Assembly: GCA_030248295.1 (NCBI GenBank)
Contig: JASANH010001563.1
Span: 62,001-126,000, forward strand
Length of the DNA stretch: 64,000 nucleotides
Direction: 5' to 3'
Source: Mesodorylaimus sp. YZB2_4
Lineage: Eukaryota > Nematoda > Enoplea > Dorylaimida > Dorylaimidae
The notes under the pieces are model-generated. The model did no database searches. It had not been told where the DNA came from and saw only the letters and a program-made list of their open reading frames with translations. A program made the position numbers and the translations under genes. Below, in pieces: positions 22,203 through 33,926 of this stretch (positions are counted from its first letter, which is position 1; each line of letters opens with the position of its first letter).

Positions 22203-25200
22203 TTAGATAGTATGCGAGTAGGAGTGCTGACGGCACCTGGACACAGAGAACAGAATGCCGGAGAATAGCTGGCACGCACCACCCGCCACAGCGCACCAAA
22301 ACGACCAGCCGAATTCCTTCTAGAAGTACAAAAGCCTTCATGATATAAGGTGCTGGCGAACAAGTGACAGCGCGCGCATCTGCATAATACATACTGCAGA
22401 TACAATGCCAGATGGACATTGCTAGGGCAAATAATAACCTAGTTTACAATGCGTATAATAAGCTATAATTTTATTTAGGCACCGTAATCAGCACATTTTC
22501 CATTGTGTGTGGCAGCATACGGCATAACTACAAGTATAAGCGTTATATACAAAAAAACTTATATATATATACCCTTATTATATGCATGTATTTGTACATA
22601 TATATAATATGTGTGTGTGCGCATATAATCAGCAACGTGAATAATAAAGCCTCATAAACGGAATTCTTTTCTATCTTGAGCTGTTTTAAGTGGATTCGCG
22701 ATACTGTTCAGAAAAATATTATGTACACATCTTCACCCAATACGCGATCTTCGAGTCTTTTCTACAGTTTTCACTCCACATCAACTTTATGCCATGACGT
22801 ATACAAAACTTTCTGCTCCTGATACCTGCTTCCAGTCTCGCTATAACCTTATAAAAAACAGCCTACTTGAATACATTTCCTAACCCACCCCTGAACCAAC
22901 CAATTTTCCCCACGATTCTGTGCCTTTCATCTCACAAACACCAACATCTATTCCACGCTTTCTCCTTCCCATTATTCAAGGCCATCACAATAGACGAGAC
23001 CGTTCGACGACCCGCAAGCGCCAATTTCGAATCGTCATCCCGGCCACTGACGTACTAGGCGTCCGTGCACCGTTTTTCCCACCCAATCCATGCGTGCACA
23101 AAAGTTCATAGAACAAATGACAATCGCTGCGCTGGTTCGAAAGATCATGCGTGAATTGGTATTTTACATGAGTCACAGTCAATGCACTACAACCCGCGTT
23201 CTATTCAACCAACCCAACGATTCAATCAAGCACGCCAACAAACACACATAGAGCAGATCCCAATCAGCGCCCCGTGTCCGCCCCTCGCTACCCCGTCCAA
23301 CATAATCCGCGTTCTGATTTTCATCAAAGCACGCCCATGAAAAACGATCGGCTGTGATTATAATCGAAAATGCGCAGGCTGGTAATGGGTTGCATGAAAA
23401 AGTGCCTTTTACTGGCTTGCGCCACTTAAAAATGCCTCGTCCTTCCAGCCCTTTAAAGAGCAGATATTAACCATGCCCTCCATTTGGAAAGGTACCCACC
23501 CTCTCTTTCATTCGAATGGCTCACCACCTTTCGCACCCGCTCAACAACAGGCGGGCAACAACATTGGGAAGTAGGACACAAAACAAACCGCCTCCCACCA
23601 TCGGTCAAAGCCCGGAGCATCCCACATGCAAAACACACTCGTGCAGTTTTCCTGACTACATCTTAGCCTTGTAATTTATCAAATCAATCGATTGGTTTAA
23701 TTTACATGCACAAAACAAATGCACCATTCTTAAACCAATTCTAAATTGGCCATTGATTGATTACCGGCACGCAATAGCCTTTACTATCTGAAGGCAGTAC
23801 CAGTACCCGCATGTGCTCTCGATCAGACATCTACTGATTGATGTGTTTACGAGGTAGACCAGGTGCGCCAGACACTGCTAATAGAATGAATAAAAACCAT
23901 CAAAGGCTTACCATTTTCAAGTCGAAAATCTGTTCCGTTTTATCAGTCGTTGCGTAATAGGCGTACACGCAAACACCAGCGGCGCATAGAGCGGCTAAAA
24001 ATATAAAACCAAGGTAGAATAATCCTTGAATCAGAAGAAACCCGAAACTGTCTTTCAAAGCTCTATATTTATCTCAGTCGCTATTTTTGTGACTGCATGT
24101 TCGTAACGTATACAACCAAGGCGGGTTCCATTATGTTCTCATTCTAAATAAAAACAACTCTAGAAGAATCTCTATATAAGTCCCCAGCGCATGTTTTCGG
24201 TGAATGCAGAGAGCGAATTATTAGAAGAAAACCAGCAAGCCTTTTTTTTTAAAATGCTACGAGAAATATCAATTCTTACAAAATGACAAGAAAATTTGCA
24301 TAAATTTGCTTTTACGCAAAATACCCTCTCTGCATTCAGGCCACGCCCATACACGAGCTTCAGCTATCCGTGTTTTCCATTTTCTCAATCGGACGTGATC
24401 ACACAATTTTCATCAATGACGCAACGATAATCAGCGGGAAGCACAGTCATTAGATTACAATCCTCGCTGCATGCATCATAGAGGCAGAAGGGGCGCCGAG
24501 AATAACCACTATTCTTCGAATCTACCACTGCGCCTAAAGCAGCCGTCCGTCGATTGATCATACACAACCACCATCCAAAGACGGAATACATAGATGCCAG
24601 CAAAACCACTTTTCTAGGCGACCTCATCCTCGTCTTCCAATTTCTATTTATGGTGAAAATCCGTCCGGCTAGAAGCAGAGCGGATTCCGGCCCTTATTTG
24701 CTCACGGTTGACTGAGCCGAGATGCTGTTTCGTTAGCTGAACCTAATTTGGACAAGATCGTGGCAGTTGGTAGTTGCGGAAGGAAAGAAGGAAAGTAAAC
24801 AAAAATTTTACGACTATGACAAAACGTTTCAGTTGCTTCTGGATTTTTTTGTTTGCTTACAGTCAATTTATTCTTTAACGTGAGCACCTGCTTGACTTCT
24901 GCGTCTAAATGCCGATGTCTAATGCAAAACTGCAAGTACTATATCGACTACAAAAAAGCTGGTCCTCAACAAACTATGCACATACTCCCACCATGCCAGA
25001 TTTTTCACCATGTGCCTTGCTATATTTCCCCTCGATCAAAATCAACCAACTAAGCGAACTTTTGTAAGCGCATTTACCAGTTCTTGCTCGCCGGCCTTTG
25101 AAAAGCTCTCGAACTGTATAATCTAAGAAAAGTGCAAAACACCTACATTTTCCTGGCACGTGCTGATGTTTTGACGTTAACAGAGAACTGATCGAAACTA

Positions 25201-26781
25201 AGCCAAAGCAAAGATGAAATTCCGATGAGCCTACTCTCGTATCCAAGCAACCCGCGCTCGGTGCCAACCATTTTTGTAAGCCTCTTTCCCGCATCGAGCC
25301 GAGCCAAGCCAGAGCACGGGACCTGATCAGCAAACAGCTAGATCCCTAGCGCTTAATGTCTGCTGCAGTCCTGTTGCCAACGTCGCCCCGCTGCTCGATC
25401 GAAAACAGCCAGCCCCGTTCACAAAGCAGCGTATAGTGAATGTAAATGAAGGACACCATCCCCCACGCCAGAAAAACGAGCACATTTGATGTTCAGACTG
25501 AGCAACATAACAAATCTCCATCAACCAATCGCCCCCAGCCGGCGCCTACATAGCAAACAAACTAGCCCTCTCCCCATCTCCACACACAGCTCGGCGACTT
25601 TGCAGTAGGCTCTGTCAATACACTAAAGTCAAAGAGCGACGATGCCACTCCACTGTGTCGCCCATTCTCATCAAGAGAGATGCCGACAACAAAAAGGAAA
25701 AATGTCCGGACGACTTCAAAAATTCGAAACTTTACGAAAACGTTGGCGTTTGATGACTTCTTTACCTACTGAACTTTGTCCATGAGTCATAGGTTCTGTC
25801 GAATAATTTTCATTTCGTTTCCTTGCGAATTTCCTGAACAGTTATCCGGCAAGCTTCCTCCCCAGAGCTATCATCTCGAGGTCCCACCCCCGGAGAGAGC
25901 ACTTCTAGCCATCTGTTATGCGAAAGAGGATTAAAACGACATCATCACCATGCCAACCCTCAGACTCTCTCCCTCAAGAATTAATTAATGGCTATGTCCT
26001 AATTAAAACCCGCACCTGCCTGCACGCTTCAGTTCAACCGTTGCCCTGTCCATAATCATGGGTTTCATAGGCCTCTGCACACATACTGTACTCACCGGCA
26101 AAAAATACGAAAGCGGCCAAGCAGCATCCGCAACGATTGCAACAGCATGGCGAGAATAACAGAGATAAAATGCCCAACAAGCCCGATCCGCAAACCAGAG
26201 CCAACACGGCCACTTCCCATGCTGAAAAATGATTAGCTCATGCTAGATCGATCATGAATTTATGGTTCGATTTCAGGAAGAAATGCACACATTCCGGGGA
26301 GGGGACCCTGACCAAGCACTTAAAAGGGGGATAAAAATTCTTCTGATCGAGCATCTTATTTATCTCGATTGTCAGCATCGATATCATATTCGAAAACGGC
26401 TTGGGTCAATCGTGGTCACATAAAAGACTGACACCTAGAATTTCGACCAAAAATAGGCCTACCTTGTAAGTTTTTAAACAAATTCTTGAAATCTTCTCCA
26501 ATTTGCGCATTTCTCGCTTTCTCTAAAACATCTTGATATCGATTGACGCAAGTTTCGTGCAATGTTTTTGTTTCGGAATCAGTATGGCCAATGATGCGCT
26601 GGCATTCGTTCCACAAGCCTCGTTCCAACACGACATCACCACCAGCCTCAATTAACGGGATGCGCCCAGTGCTGACCAACGTGCGCTTCGACCAACTGCT
26701 CGTGCCAATCGATATGGCGATCAAAATCGTACCAGCCAATAAAATTAAAAAAGCGCCAACTTGTAAACCCGAACACTGCAT
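22203..26781 (-). CDS. Claudin/PMP22-family four-span membrane protein
   Basis: Four exons on the minus strand (26781-26463, 26221-26096, 23994-23912, 22319-22203) join with matching phases into 214 residues. Claudin-type proteins sit in the plasma membrane and shape cell junctions or act as channel subunits. Seen: a membrane span at about 8-29, then the family signature W30..G55-L56-W57..C60..C78 in the first extracellular loop. A second span lies at about 110-130 and a third at about 140-160, separated by a Cys-rich turn (SPCCCNRCGCC). The fourth is at about 180-203 (WSFWCAVAGGACQLFSGILF). A short tail ends SHTI. The loop is long and charged compared with vertebrate claudins, as in nematode or arthropod relatives. 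Subfamily (claudin, clc-like, stargazin-like) cannot be decided. Introns are 241 bp, 2.1 kb and 1.6 kb. Confidence 0.87.
22557..22632. repeat. Simple TA/TG repeat
   Basis: Imperfect (TA)n, ATATAT and GTGTGTG runs inside the last intron of the claudin-like gene. Confidence 0.7.
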
Positions 26782-26789
26782 TATCGTAT

Positions 26790-28090
26790 CTAATAGGTTC
26801 TTAATCGAACGGACGAATTATGTGTGCCGAATAGAGAGGTAGGAAAAAATCCAGATGGTACGATTAATCGATAATTTCTGATTCCACAGTGACTTTCGAT
26901 CGTAATCGTTTGTTGAAAATCAGAAGTAATCTGAAAAAAGGCGCATATACAAATTCCTGGCTTCGATATATTGAATTTCTGCCAAATCCAAGTCATTTTG
27001 CTTTTTTTGTAAAAACCTGAGGCCTAAGGTATTCAAAACGCGAAACACTACGTAAAAAAACAAAAGGAAGCTAGGCGCCTATCCGACGTGCCGTGAACGC
27101 CGACGACGACCCGTTGCTAAGGCAGGTAGCACACGTATCGTCGAACACACTGCCCATCGCCACCACGACGAATAGCCGAGTAAACAGGTCGAGCGACGCC
27201 GAGCGAGGACGACGCCTCGCCTATGTATGCTCCCTAGATTATGACTACAATCGACAGGCGGCCCGGCAAGTAGGCAGACGAAACAGGTATCAAAGCGAAC
27301 AGTAACCTACAACAGGGGACAACACGAATACAAGGGGCACGAAACGGGCAAATTGGGGAGATGCTCCCTCGAGAGGCCCGCACGAAAAAACCAACTGGTG
27401 TCAAACGATGGGCATTGGGCGAACGTAGGCTGCCTTTAGTGACATTTTGCTACGGCCGACTTTCAGTCTGAAAATACACATTATTCTAAATAAATCGTAT
27501 TCAAAATGCCAATCATTAAGTAAATAGAAATTCGAATGTCAAATTAGGTAAGAGTGAGAAAGAAAAAATTATTTTATACGCAACTAGCCGAAATTCGATG
27601 CTAGACACGCGCCAATTGCCGTTTTGGAAGCTCGTAGCTAGGCGGGCCAAGAGCACTCGTGCAAACACGAATAACACACAGCGTGTAAACACGCCAACCA
27701 TCGACGCCGAGAATGCTAGCTGGACCGAAGAACGGAAGCCAAGAAGATGGGTCGATAGAAAGAAAGATGATGACGCTTCGACGAACACACGCGCCCGTCC
27801 GTCGTCAAGGCATCCAGTCCGACGGTGACCGGAAGAAGGCAGCAGCCGTCCCCACCATCCACTCCCTCGATTCAACAGAACACCATCCAGCCCCCCAAGC
27901 TGCCCCGCCTGCCCCCAATACATTCGATCGATAGCATAGCATTGCGCACTCGCATTCCCGCTCATCCACTGCTTACAACAACAAATAGTTGATACCTGAA
28001 AATCAAAGGCTCTAGCGCGCGGCGGGAATTTAAATAAAGCATTTTCTTGCGGTTCGCGTTTCTCTCCGTCCGTCTCACCCATCTTCAATT
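26790..28090. promoter_or_regulatory. CpG-rich upstream region of the claudin-like gene
   Basis: From about 27060 to 28060 CG dinucleotides are visibly more frequent than in neighbouring DNA (for example CCGACGACGACCCG near 27103). The motif GGCGGGAA at about 28020 fits an E2F-type site. A 190-residue minus frame at 27516-28088 has no recognisable domain and may simply reflect this composition. I read the zone as a promoter or CpG-rich 5' region of the minus-strand claudin-like gene, without proof. Confidence 0.35.
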
Positions 28091-29383
28091 TAAAACGCTC
28101 TAACTAAAGAAGCAAATGCGCTTGGTTTCGGACATCCTGAGTTTCTAATGAAGAGTCTTGATACAAGTAATTTAGCGATAGCTCCCATCGGTAATTGTGG
28201 CTGATGTACAAATATTTCCTGAGACAAGCCGCATGAGACGTGCACTGGGGAAGAGGCTCTGATCACATAACACCTCTACGCGCTGTCTATCAATAACTGC
28301 ATATTGCAGTTTTGCACAAAAGATATTCGAAATAAAAAAATTATAGACATAAAATCCATGAAATATTATAAATAAATCATCCATTTTAATCAAAACGTAT
28401 GATAATTTCTCGCATCTCCTAGTTGGTTTGGTTGTCAAGAGGCTCTCCAGTCCCTATGCGTGTAAAAATCTCCCCTAACCTCATTGAAGCCTTATTTCAA
28501 CTAGCAAAAAGGTAGCAGACTACATTTTTGCCAGTCGCAGACTGAGTGAGGGGAGGGGAAGGCTCTGTCAATCGCTTCTGCTTTTTTGTAGCAGATCGTG
28601 AGCAAAATCGGTCCATACTCGAACAGGAACAATAAAGTGACCACTCATTTTCGATAGAATTTATCAATTACATTATTTTGAGATCTTCTGCTTGACGTCT
28701 TACAAAGCGATAAGCGATGAGCCAGTGATTCTTGACTGCAACCTTGCAATTCGACTACGTACATAGGGGCCTTCCATAAAGGTCGACCGCAGCCTAGGGG
28801 GGGAGAAGGTTGGCAAAAAGTGGTCAGCTGCGGTCGGGGGGAGGGGGAGGGGTAGCGGCCAATGGTCGACCACAGCAAATTTTTAGACTTCTGATGACAA
28901 AAAACACTTTTTATCTTCACCAGTAGTGCGCGTTCAAACCTTCAAAACTTTTTGTCTTCTCTTCTCCTTGGTCGTTCATTCTCGATAATGCAATTTCGGC
29001 TTCATCAGGACTCTTATTCCCAACTGGAATGGCATCTGATCTGAAAGAAAAAAGTTGGGAGGCGATGGCTAAGCTGATTAAGGCGTTGATCCGCCTTTCT
29101 GGCCCGCAACCCTGACTGGGAGGCCGAGGTTCTATTCCGACGGAGGACGCCAGTTTAGTAGCTTGTCGTTGGCTTTGGACACCTGGCTCCGGGCGACACC
29201 ACGCTACTGTCAAACGGCGGACGCCCACCCAAGGGGCAGAGAATTGGGAAGCTGTCTTCAAACACCAGTCGAGATGGTCCCTAAGCTAACGATAAGCCCA
29301 AGCCACTTCTCGCCCAGCATGCCCTCGTGTTGAGGTGCTCCCAGTGAAGACTCATGGAGCCTGCCATGAGAGCTGGTCACCTC

Positions 29384-29962
29384 TAGGGATAGGTCGAGAT
29401 CGCCTTTTTCCAGGATCGAGATCAGGGCAAGCCCGATCGGGATCGGGATTTTTTGTTTGAGGTCGAACAGTTTGCACGCACGAAGGAGATGAGTCTATTT
29501 TCAAGACTAAAGCACACTTTAGTCATCCAGATTTTTATCAGGTCGAGTTTCAGTCATTATAGATAAGCTGAAATTGATGAGTACCGTATTTCCTCGAAAT
29601 TCTCCCCGCGGGAGAAATTTTTTCAAATGGGTCCCAAACGGGGCAAAATTACCAGAGGGGGGAGAATAAAGTTCAATCGGGGTCTAGACGGGGGAGAATA
29701 ACCCGAGGGGGAGGATTTCGAGGGAATACGGTACATTCGCAGTTTCGATACGCGTCCAGCAAGGTCAGCCTAGGCGCAGTGAGGTCAGTGTTGCTATCAT
29801 GATCGATTTGAGCCGGTGTTGCTGTGGCCTCTTCATCGCTACTGCTTGATGGCAGATATGATGGATCAGAGTGTACCTGCCATGCTTATGCATATCATAA
29901 TCATTAGCAGAATCCCGATGCCTCAATGTCAGGATCAGGATTGGGATCCCAACCTATCCCTC
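29384..29962. mobile_element. Nested GATCGGGATC-rich element
   Basis: It begins TAGGGATAGGTCGAGATCG and ends GGGATCCCAACCTATCCCT, inverted relatives of each other. GATCGGGATCGGGAT motifs lie next to the left end and GGATCAGGATTGGGATCCC next to the right. The design resembles the other hAT-like elements here, but no target duplication is seen. Confidence 0.45.
29582..29733. mobile_element. 150-bp mariner-type MITE (TA target)
   Basis: The ends TACCGTATTTCCTCGAAAT and ATTTCGAGGGAATACGGTA are inverted repeats bounded by TA, the target duplicated by Tc1/mariner elements. The interior is G-rich (GGGGGGAGAATAA). It is inserted in the element 29384-29962. Confidence 0.65.
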
Positions 29963-30350
29963 ACAGCCGCGCTTATCATATCATGACTGCTTGCCAGCTA
30001 ATATGATTGGAAGTCTCGTAGAGGACTGAGCCGGCGCGGCCCAATCCGCAAAACTTTTACAAAATATGGGGAAAAGTTGTGGGAAAAGTTTGTGGAGGCT
30101 TTTACAAAATGGAGATCCGCTCCATAAATCAAAAACAATTTGTCTTCGAAGGAGATGGCAACTTGTCGAGCTCGAGAAAGCATAAGACGAAACATTTCAC
30201 AAAACTGCGTTTGGAAGGGGAGGGGGTCTGGCTGAAGTAGTCGACCATTTTTGAGGGGGGTTCGCGAGAAGTGGTCGGCATGCGGTCAGGGGGGAGGGGG
30301 GTCAAAAAATCGAGATTTTGTGCGGTCGACCTTTTGTGGATGGCCCCATA

Positions 30351-31586
30351 GTAAGGCGGGACTCCTACGGGTTTCCTTGATCGAATCTCCCTTATGATGA
30401 TCGCACAAATCCAGAAAGTCTTTGTGAAATCTAAAACTTATGTAAAATTTTTCCTAAGCGCACAGTGCTCTAATCGAACTCATAACTGTAAGTGCACTCG
30501 ATGAATGAATGCCTCTACGTTCTTTGTCTTCACTGAGGTGCAAACTGTCCAGGAAACTCATGTTCATGAACGCAGTCACGTTGTATGATGCACATCTTGG
30601 CATCACAGCCCTGAGCCCAAATAAGTTTCTCATGTAGTTCACATCAATTCTCATGTACTTCCTTTCCCAGTTTTATTTCATGAATTTTTTGCTAATATAA
30701 CGTTATATATATAAATAGATAGCATATATTTTTTGCAACACATAATATCTGCTACGACTATATTCATACACACATTCCATATGTAACAAATATGTTTTAC
30801 AGCTTTGCCACAAAAGCTCGAACGCCAACAGAGCAAGCAAATCAATGACAATGAGAACAGCTTTAAAAAAGTTTCAAAAGGCACGTTCTAATTCGGTAGG
30901 ATAAGCTTTATATGTAGAAGAATGCAGCAGATCTTCCTTTTTCAGCAGGTGTCCTTTGCGGAAAGTCAAAAAAGAGCTGTTGTTGCCTCTTGAGCTCTTC
31001 GACCTGTTTACTGTCGGTTGATTTGCTGAAATCGTGACTCGCCCTACTGGGCACTTTTTGGGGCAGTTTATCTTCGCTGACCCATTCACAATGACTAGGC
31101 CTGTGATCTGTGGTGACAGGAAAGATGTCTGTGCTTGACAGTTTCGTGTCTTTTCGATGCACTCGTGTGAAAAGAAATCAACGAGAAATTCCGATCTTAA
31201 GACTCAATGATTTGGTTTGTGCGACATTCGCGAAAGCTGTGCTAAGGAAAAACCCAGGTACAGTAAACTCCAACCGAGTTTTCCAACACTACAGAAGTAC
31301 GCAGCTGACAATGAATCAGAGTCTTGAATTCGGTTGTTCAATTGGCTGCTTCTCTAAACCTTCTTTTAGGCCGGGTTCTGAGTGGGTATGAAAATCATGT
31401 CCTACCACCCTTTATCACATTATTCGCTCATGTCGCTATGCTGTCATTCGGTCAACTGACCCCGGCCCGCACTCACAGGGTACCCATGCGGAACGTGAAT
31501 CGTAGGACACGACTAGTGAGCGCTTGAAACTCGCATCTGAGATTGAGTGAGCAGATGGCTCAGGCTGGCGATCCACACTTGTTAGC
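30351..31586. other. No gene seen
   Basis: No supported exon. The minus frame at 30908-31162 and plus frame at 31110-31391 overlap and show neither domain nor splice context. Confidence 0.4.
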
Positions 31587-31594
31587 GCCCTGCC

Positions 31595-32294
31595 TAGTGT
31601 GGATATCGTTAGCGAAAAAAGATATCGTTTATCGTTACAGTAAACGATATCCTGCCAAAAAGATATCGTTACCGTTAATCGTTAACGCGTTAAATATCGT
31701 TATTTTTATTATCAACCCAGCGTGACATTAAACTTACTGCATTTTACTTGGGTCGAAAAAGCATATATGCACGTGTGATCACAACAATGTTCCACGAGCA
31801 TATTCATTAGAAGTGCTGCCACACAAAGTGACTGGATCTGTTATATCAATACAGTCTTTGTCATCAGAATTATTACCTTCTCCCGAATTCGACATTACTT
31901 TGGATATCAATATCAAAAATTTCTTCATGACGAAATTTTTGATAACCAATCAGGCGACATCCAATGACACGCTGACGTCGAATGACGAAACACAAAAATA
32001 TATATAATCACTCACACACTCACACTGTCTGTCCGCGGATGCGAAACAATCCCCCCCGCCCCCATTAGCAGACATCTCATGCTATATTGCTGGGAACAAG
32101 GGCAGATTTTAAATTTGACGCTGTAATAGTGTATGCACAAATAACGCGTTATTCGACACAAAAAAGATACCGTTACCGTTATAACGCGTTCTCTGAAAAT
32201 AGATATCGTTATCGTTACCGTTAATAACGTTAACCAAAAACGATATCGTTAACGCGTTAAATATCGTTAATAGCGTTAACGCTTAACAACACTA
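31595..32294. mobile_element. 700-bp non-autonomous hAT element with GATATCGTTA arrays
   Basis: Starts TAGTGTGGATATCG and ends TTAACAACACTA. It is flanked by a perfect 8-bp target duplication GCCCTGCC (31587-31594 and 32295-32302). Both subterminal regions (31600-31710 and 32140-32285) are dense with GATATCGTTA, CGTTAACG and TAACGCGTTA motifs in both orientations. The middle is AT-rich and has no transposase. The TAGTGT/ACACTA ends and 8-bp duplication place it in the hAT superfamily. Confidence 0.9.
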
Positions 32295-32302
32295 GCCCTG
32301 CC

Positions 32303-33356
32303 AAGACGGAATGAAACGCGGGCACTGGGCCTGATCAATGAACTCACCATGTATAGTAACAGAGCCACAAGTAGAGGGCGCTTCACAATATCCTGCCTAG
32401 TGACATCTAAAATCCTTGGCCTGTCCCAAGGAGTACTAGGTCAAGCCGGCGTACGGCCTTAGCCACAGGAACAAACCCACGTAGCCCATGACGTATGGTG
32501 TATCGTTTATTCGTCAACCACACACAAGGGGCGTTTAGGCTCACAATTCAGAGGGCGGTCACATGTGTCGGTCCTGACGGAGGTTCTGCTGGTGCTGAGC
32601 CCAAATTGCCCAGAGAGAAATTCAGACTAGGAACTCAATACCAGTCACCACCTAATTCCTGCAAACCAAACCAGTTATTCGGCCTCGTGTCTGGCACTGA
32701 CCTAGGAAAGGCAGACCAGTCCCCTGACCAGTGCTGATAGGTGCAGAAAAGATATTCACGCCTATTACACACCCACAAAGTAGCAACAGCGAATAGCATC
32801 AGAGATGTACAAAACTATGAGCGCAATGATAAACTTCCGAATATGCTAGCACGGTTGGCTCACTGAATGACAGCCCAGATACCGTACGTTGGCCCATGCA
32901 TTCTATGTCCAGCGTGTTCGACAGGCTAACGGTAAGCAAAAGACGCAGACTGCCAGACTGCGTCTGGAGACTATTCGTAAGTGATCTATTAGCCTCAGTG
33001 CATTCTACAGTATCTGCATAGTCAGCACAGTGACTAAGATGCACTGACTTTTTTTCTTCCTTCATGGTCGAGGCCGGGCGTGGTTGAGCGGGTGAGCTGA
33101 CTACCTTTCCTATCACGCGAAGGATTAAAAATACTAGTTCCTGCACCCACAGAACACACAGAGCGATCTGGGGACGTGAAGTAATTTAACGTACTTTGAA
33201 AACCACTGCCCGTGTCGCGCTTCGCAGGAAACTTTGCCAGGTCACAAACCAAGTACTGCACAACACTTGCCAGGTCTTTCCTGCTTTACAATCATGGACG
33301 AGAGTCCCCTTTACGTTATCTCTTTGATCACTTGGCCAGTCAAGTCGTTAAGCTGG
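32303..33356. other. No gene seen
   Basis: Minus frames at 32799-33146 and 33034-33261 lack domains and splice context. The pair of short direct AGACTGC..AGACTGC repeats near 32945 is trivial. Confidence 0.4.
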
Positions 33357-33485
33357 AAGTATAGTTCGATGCGATGCGTCAAATAAGCTTGCGATGCGAC
33401 GTTTCAGGCACCTTTTTACATTGTCAGTTGACCCAAAAGTGACGCATCGCACGCTTATTTGACGCATCGCATCGAACTATACTTT
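33357..33485. repeat. Small foldback element with near-perfect 44-bp arms
   Basis: AAGTATAGTTCGATGCGATG..GTCAAATAAGC at the left is repeated in inverted orientation at 33440-33484 with one mismatch, around a spacer of about 40 bp. The arms are themselves built of GCGATGCG repeats. It may be a MITE; no target duplication was resolved. Confidence 0.8.
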
Positions 33486-33575
33486 GAGCTTTATCCGAAG
33501 CTCTATCTCTAAGCCGTGCGCTCGTGTCTTCAAATCGCTCTCCAATCACGTACGAAAGTGCGAATCGTGTGAACA

Positions 33576-33890
33576 ATGTCGGCAAAATCCGCCCCAGCTC
33601 GCTCGGCGAAACATCCAGGCTCGGCGAATCCCAGTTCGGCAAAATATCCCAGCTCGGCGAATCCCAATTCGGCCACTGGACAAGCCGGTGAAGAAGAGCC
33701 GCCCATGATCCTGCAAGTCGATCCCGTCGAGCTGATCCTGCACGACAACGCCTTCACGGTCACCACTCATCTGGACAAGGATCAGGCCAGCTGGTTTATA
33801 CACACGTGTACACGCAAACGAGAGCAAAGGAGAGACCCGACCTATCACGGCGGCGTCTCGTGTAATTCTCTACGGCGGCGTCTCGTGTAA
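33576..33890 (+). CDS. Orphan Ala/Ser/Asn-rich frame, possible MSP-domain start
   Basis: An ATG frame of 104 residues opens with a low-complexity SAK/SAN/PSS segment encoded by 15-18-bp repeats (AGCTCGGCGAATCCC variants). It continues GEEEPPMILQVDPVELILHD followed by AFTVTTHL. The latter resembles the first strands of an MSP/VAP domain (VxPxELxFxxPFTxxVTTxL), but the match stops after THL and no downstream exon was found on this strand. It may be a gene fragment, a terminal exon or chance. Two copies of a 19-bp ACGGCGGCGTCTCGTGTAA repeat end the frame. I do not claim a function. Confidence 0.25.
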   Translation: MSAKSAPARSAKHPGSANPSSAKYPSSANPNSATGQAGEEEPPMILQVDPVELILHDNAFTVTTHLDKDQASWFIHTCTRKREQRRDPTYHGGVSCNSLRRRLV

Positions 33891-33926
33891 CCAGGTATAC
33901 CCGAGAACTTGTCGAACTCCTTCATA

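Larger units (their letters stand above)
28763..30350. mobile_element. 1.6-kb TIR element carrying nested insertions
   Basis: The left end ATAGGGGCCTTCCATAAAGG..GGTCGACCGCA and right end TGCGGTCGACC..TTTTGTGGATGGCCCCATA are inverted repeats of about 30 bp. Inside each end are G-rich subterminal repeats with GTGGTC..GCGGTCGGGGGGAGGGG and a GGTCGACCA motif (28790-28875 and 30210-30310). The interior holds other repeats (a SINE piece near 29280-29380 and the elements at 29384 and 29582). No transposase is visible and no target duplication was resolved. Confidence 0.65.

Noticed and set aside
27516..28088. 190-residue minus-strand frame, longest unexplained frame in the window
   Set aside because: No domain, no splice partner, low-complexity aromatic/Ser composition, and it lies in CpG-rich DNA where stop codons are depleted by composition.
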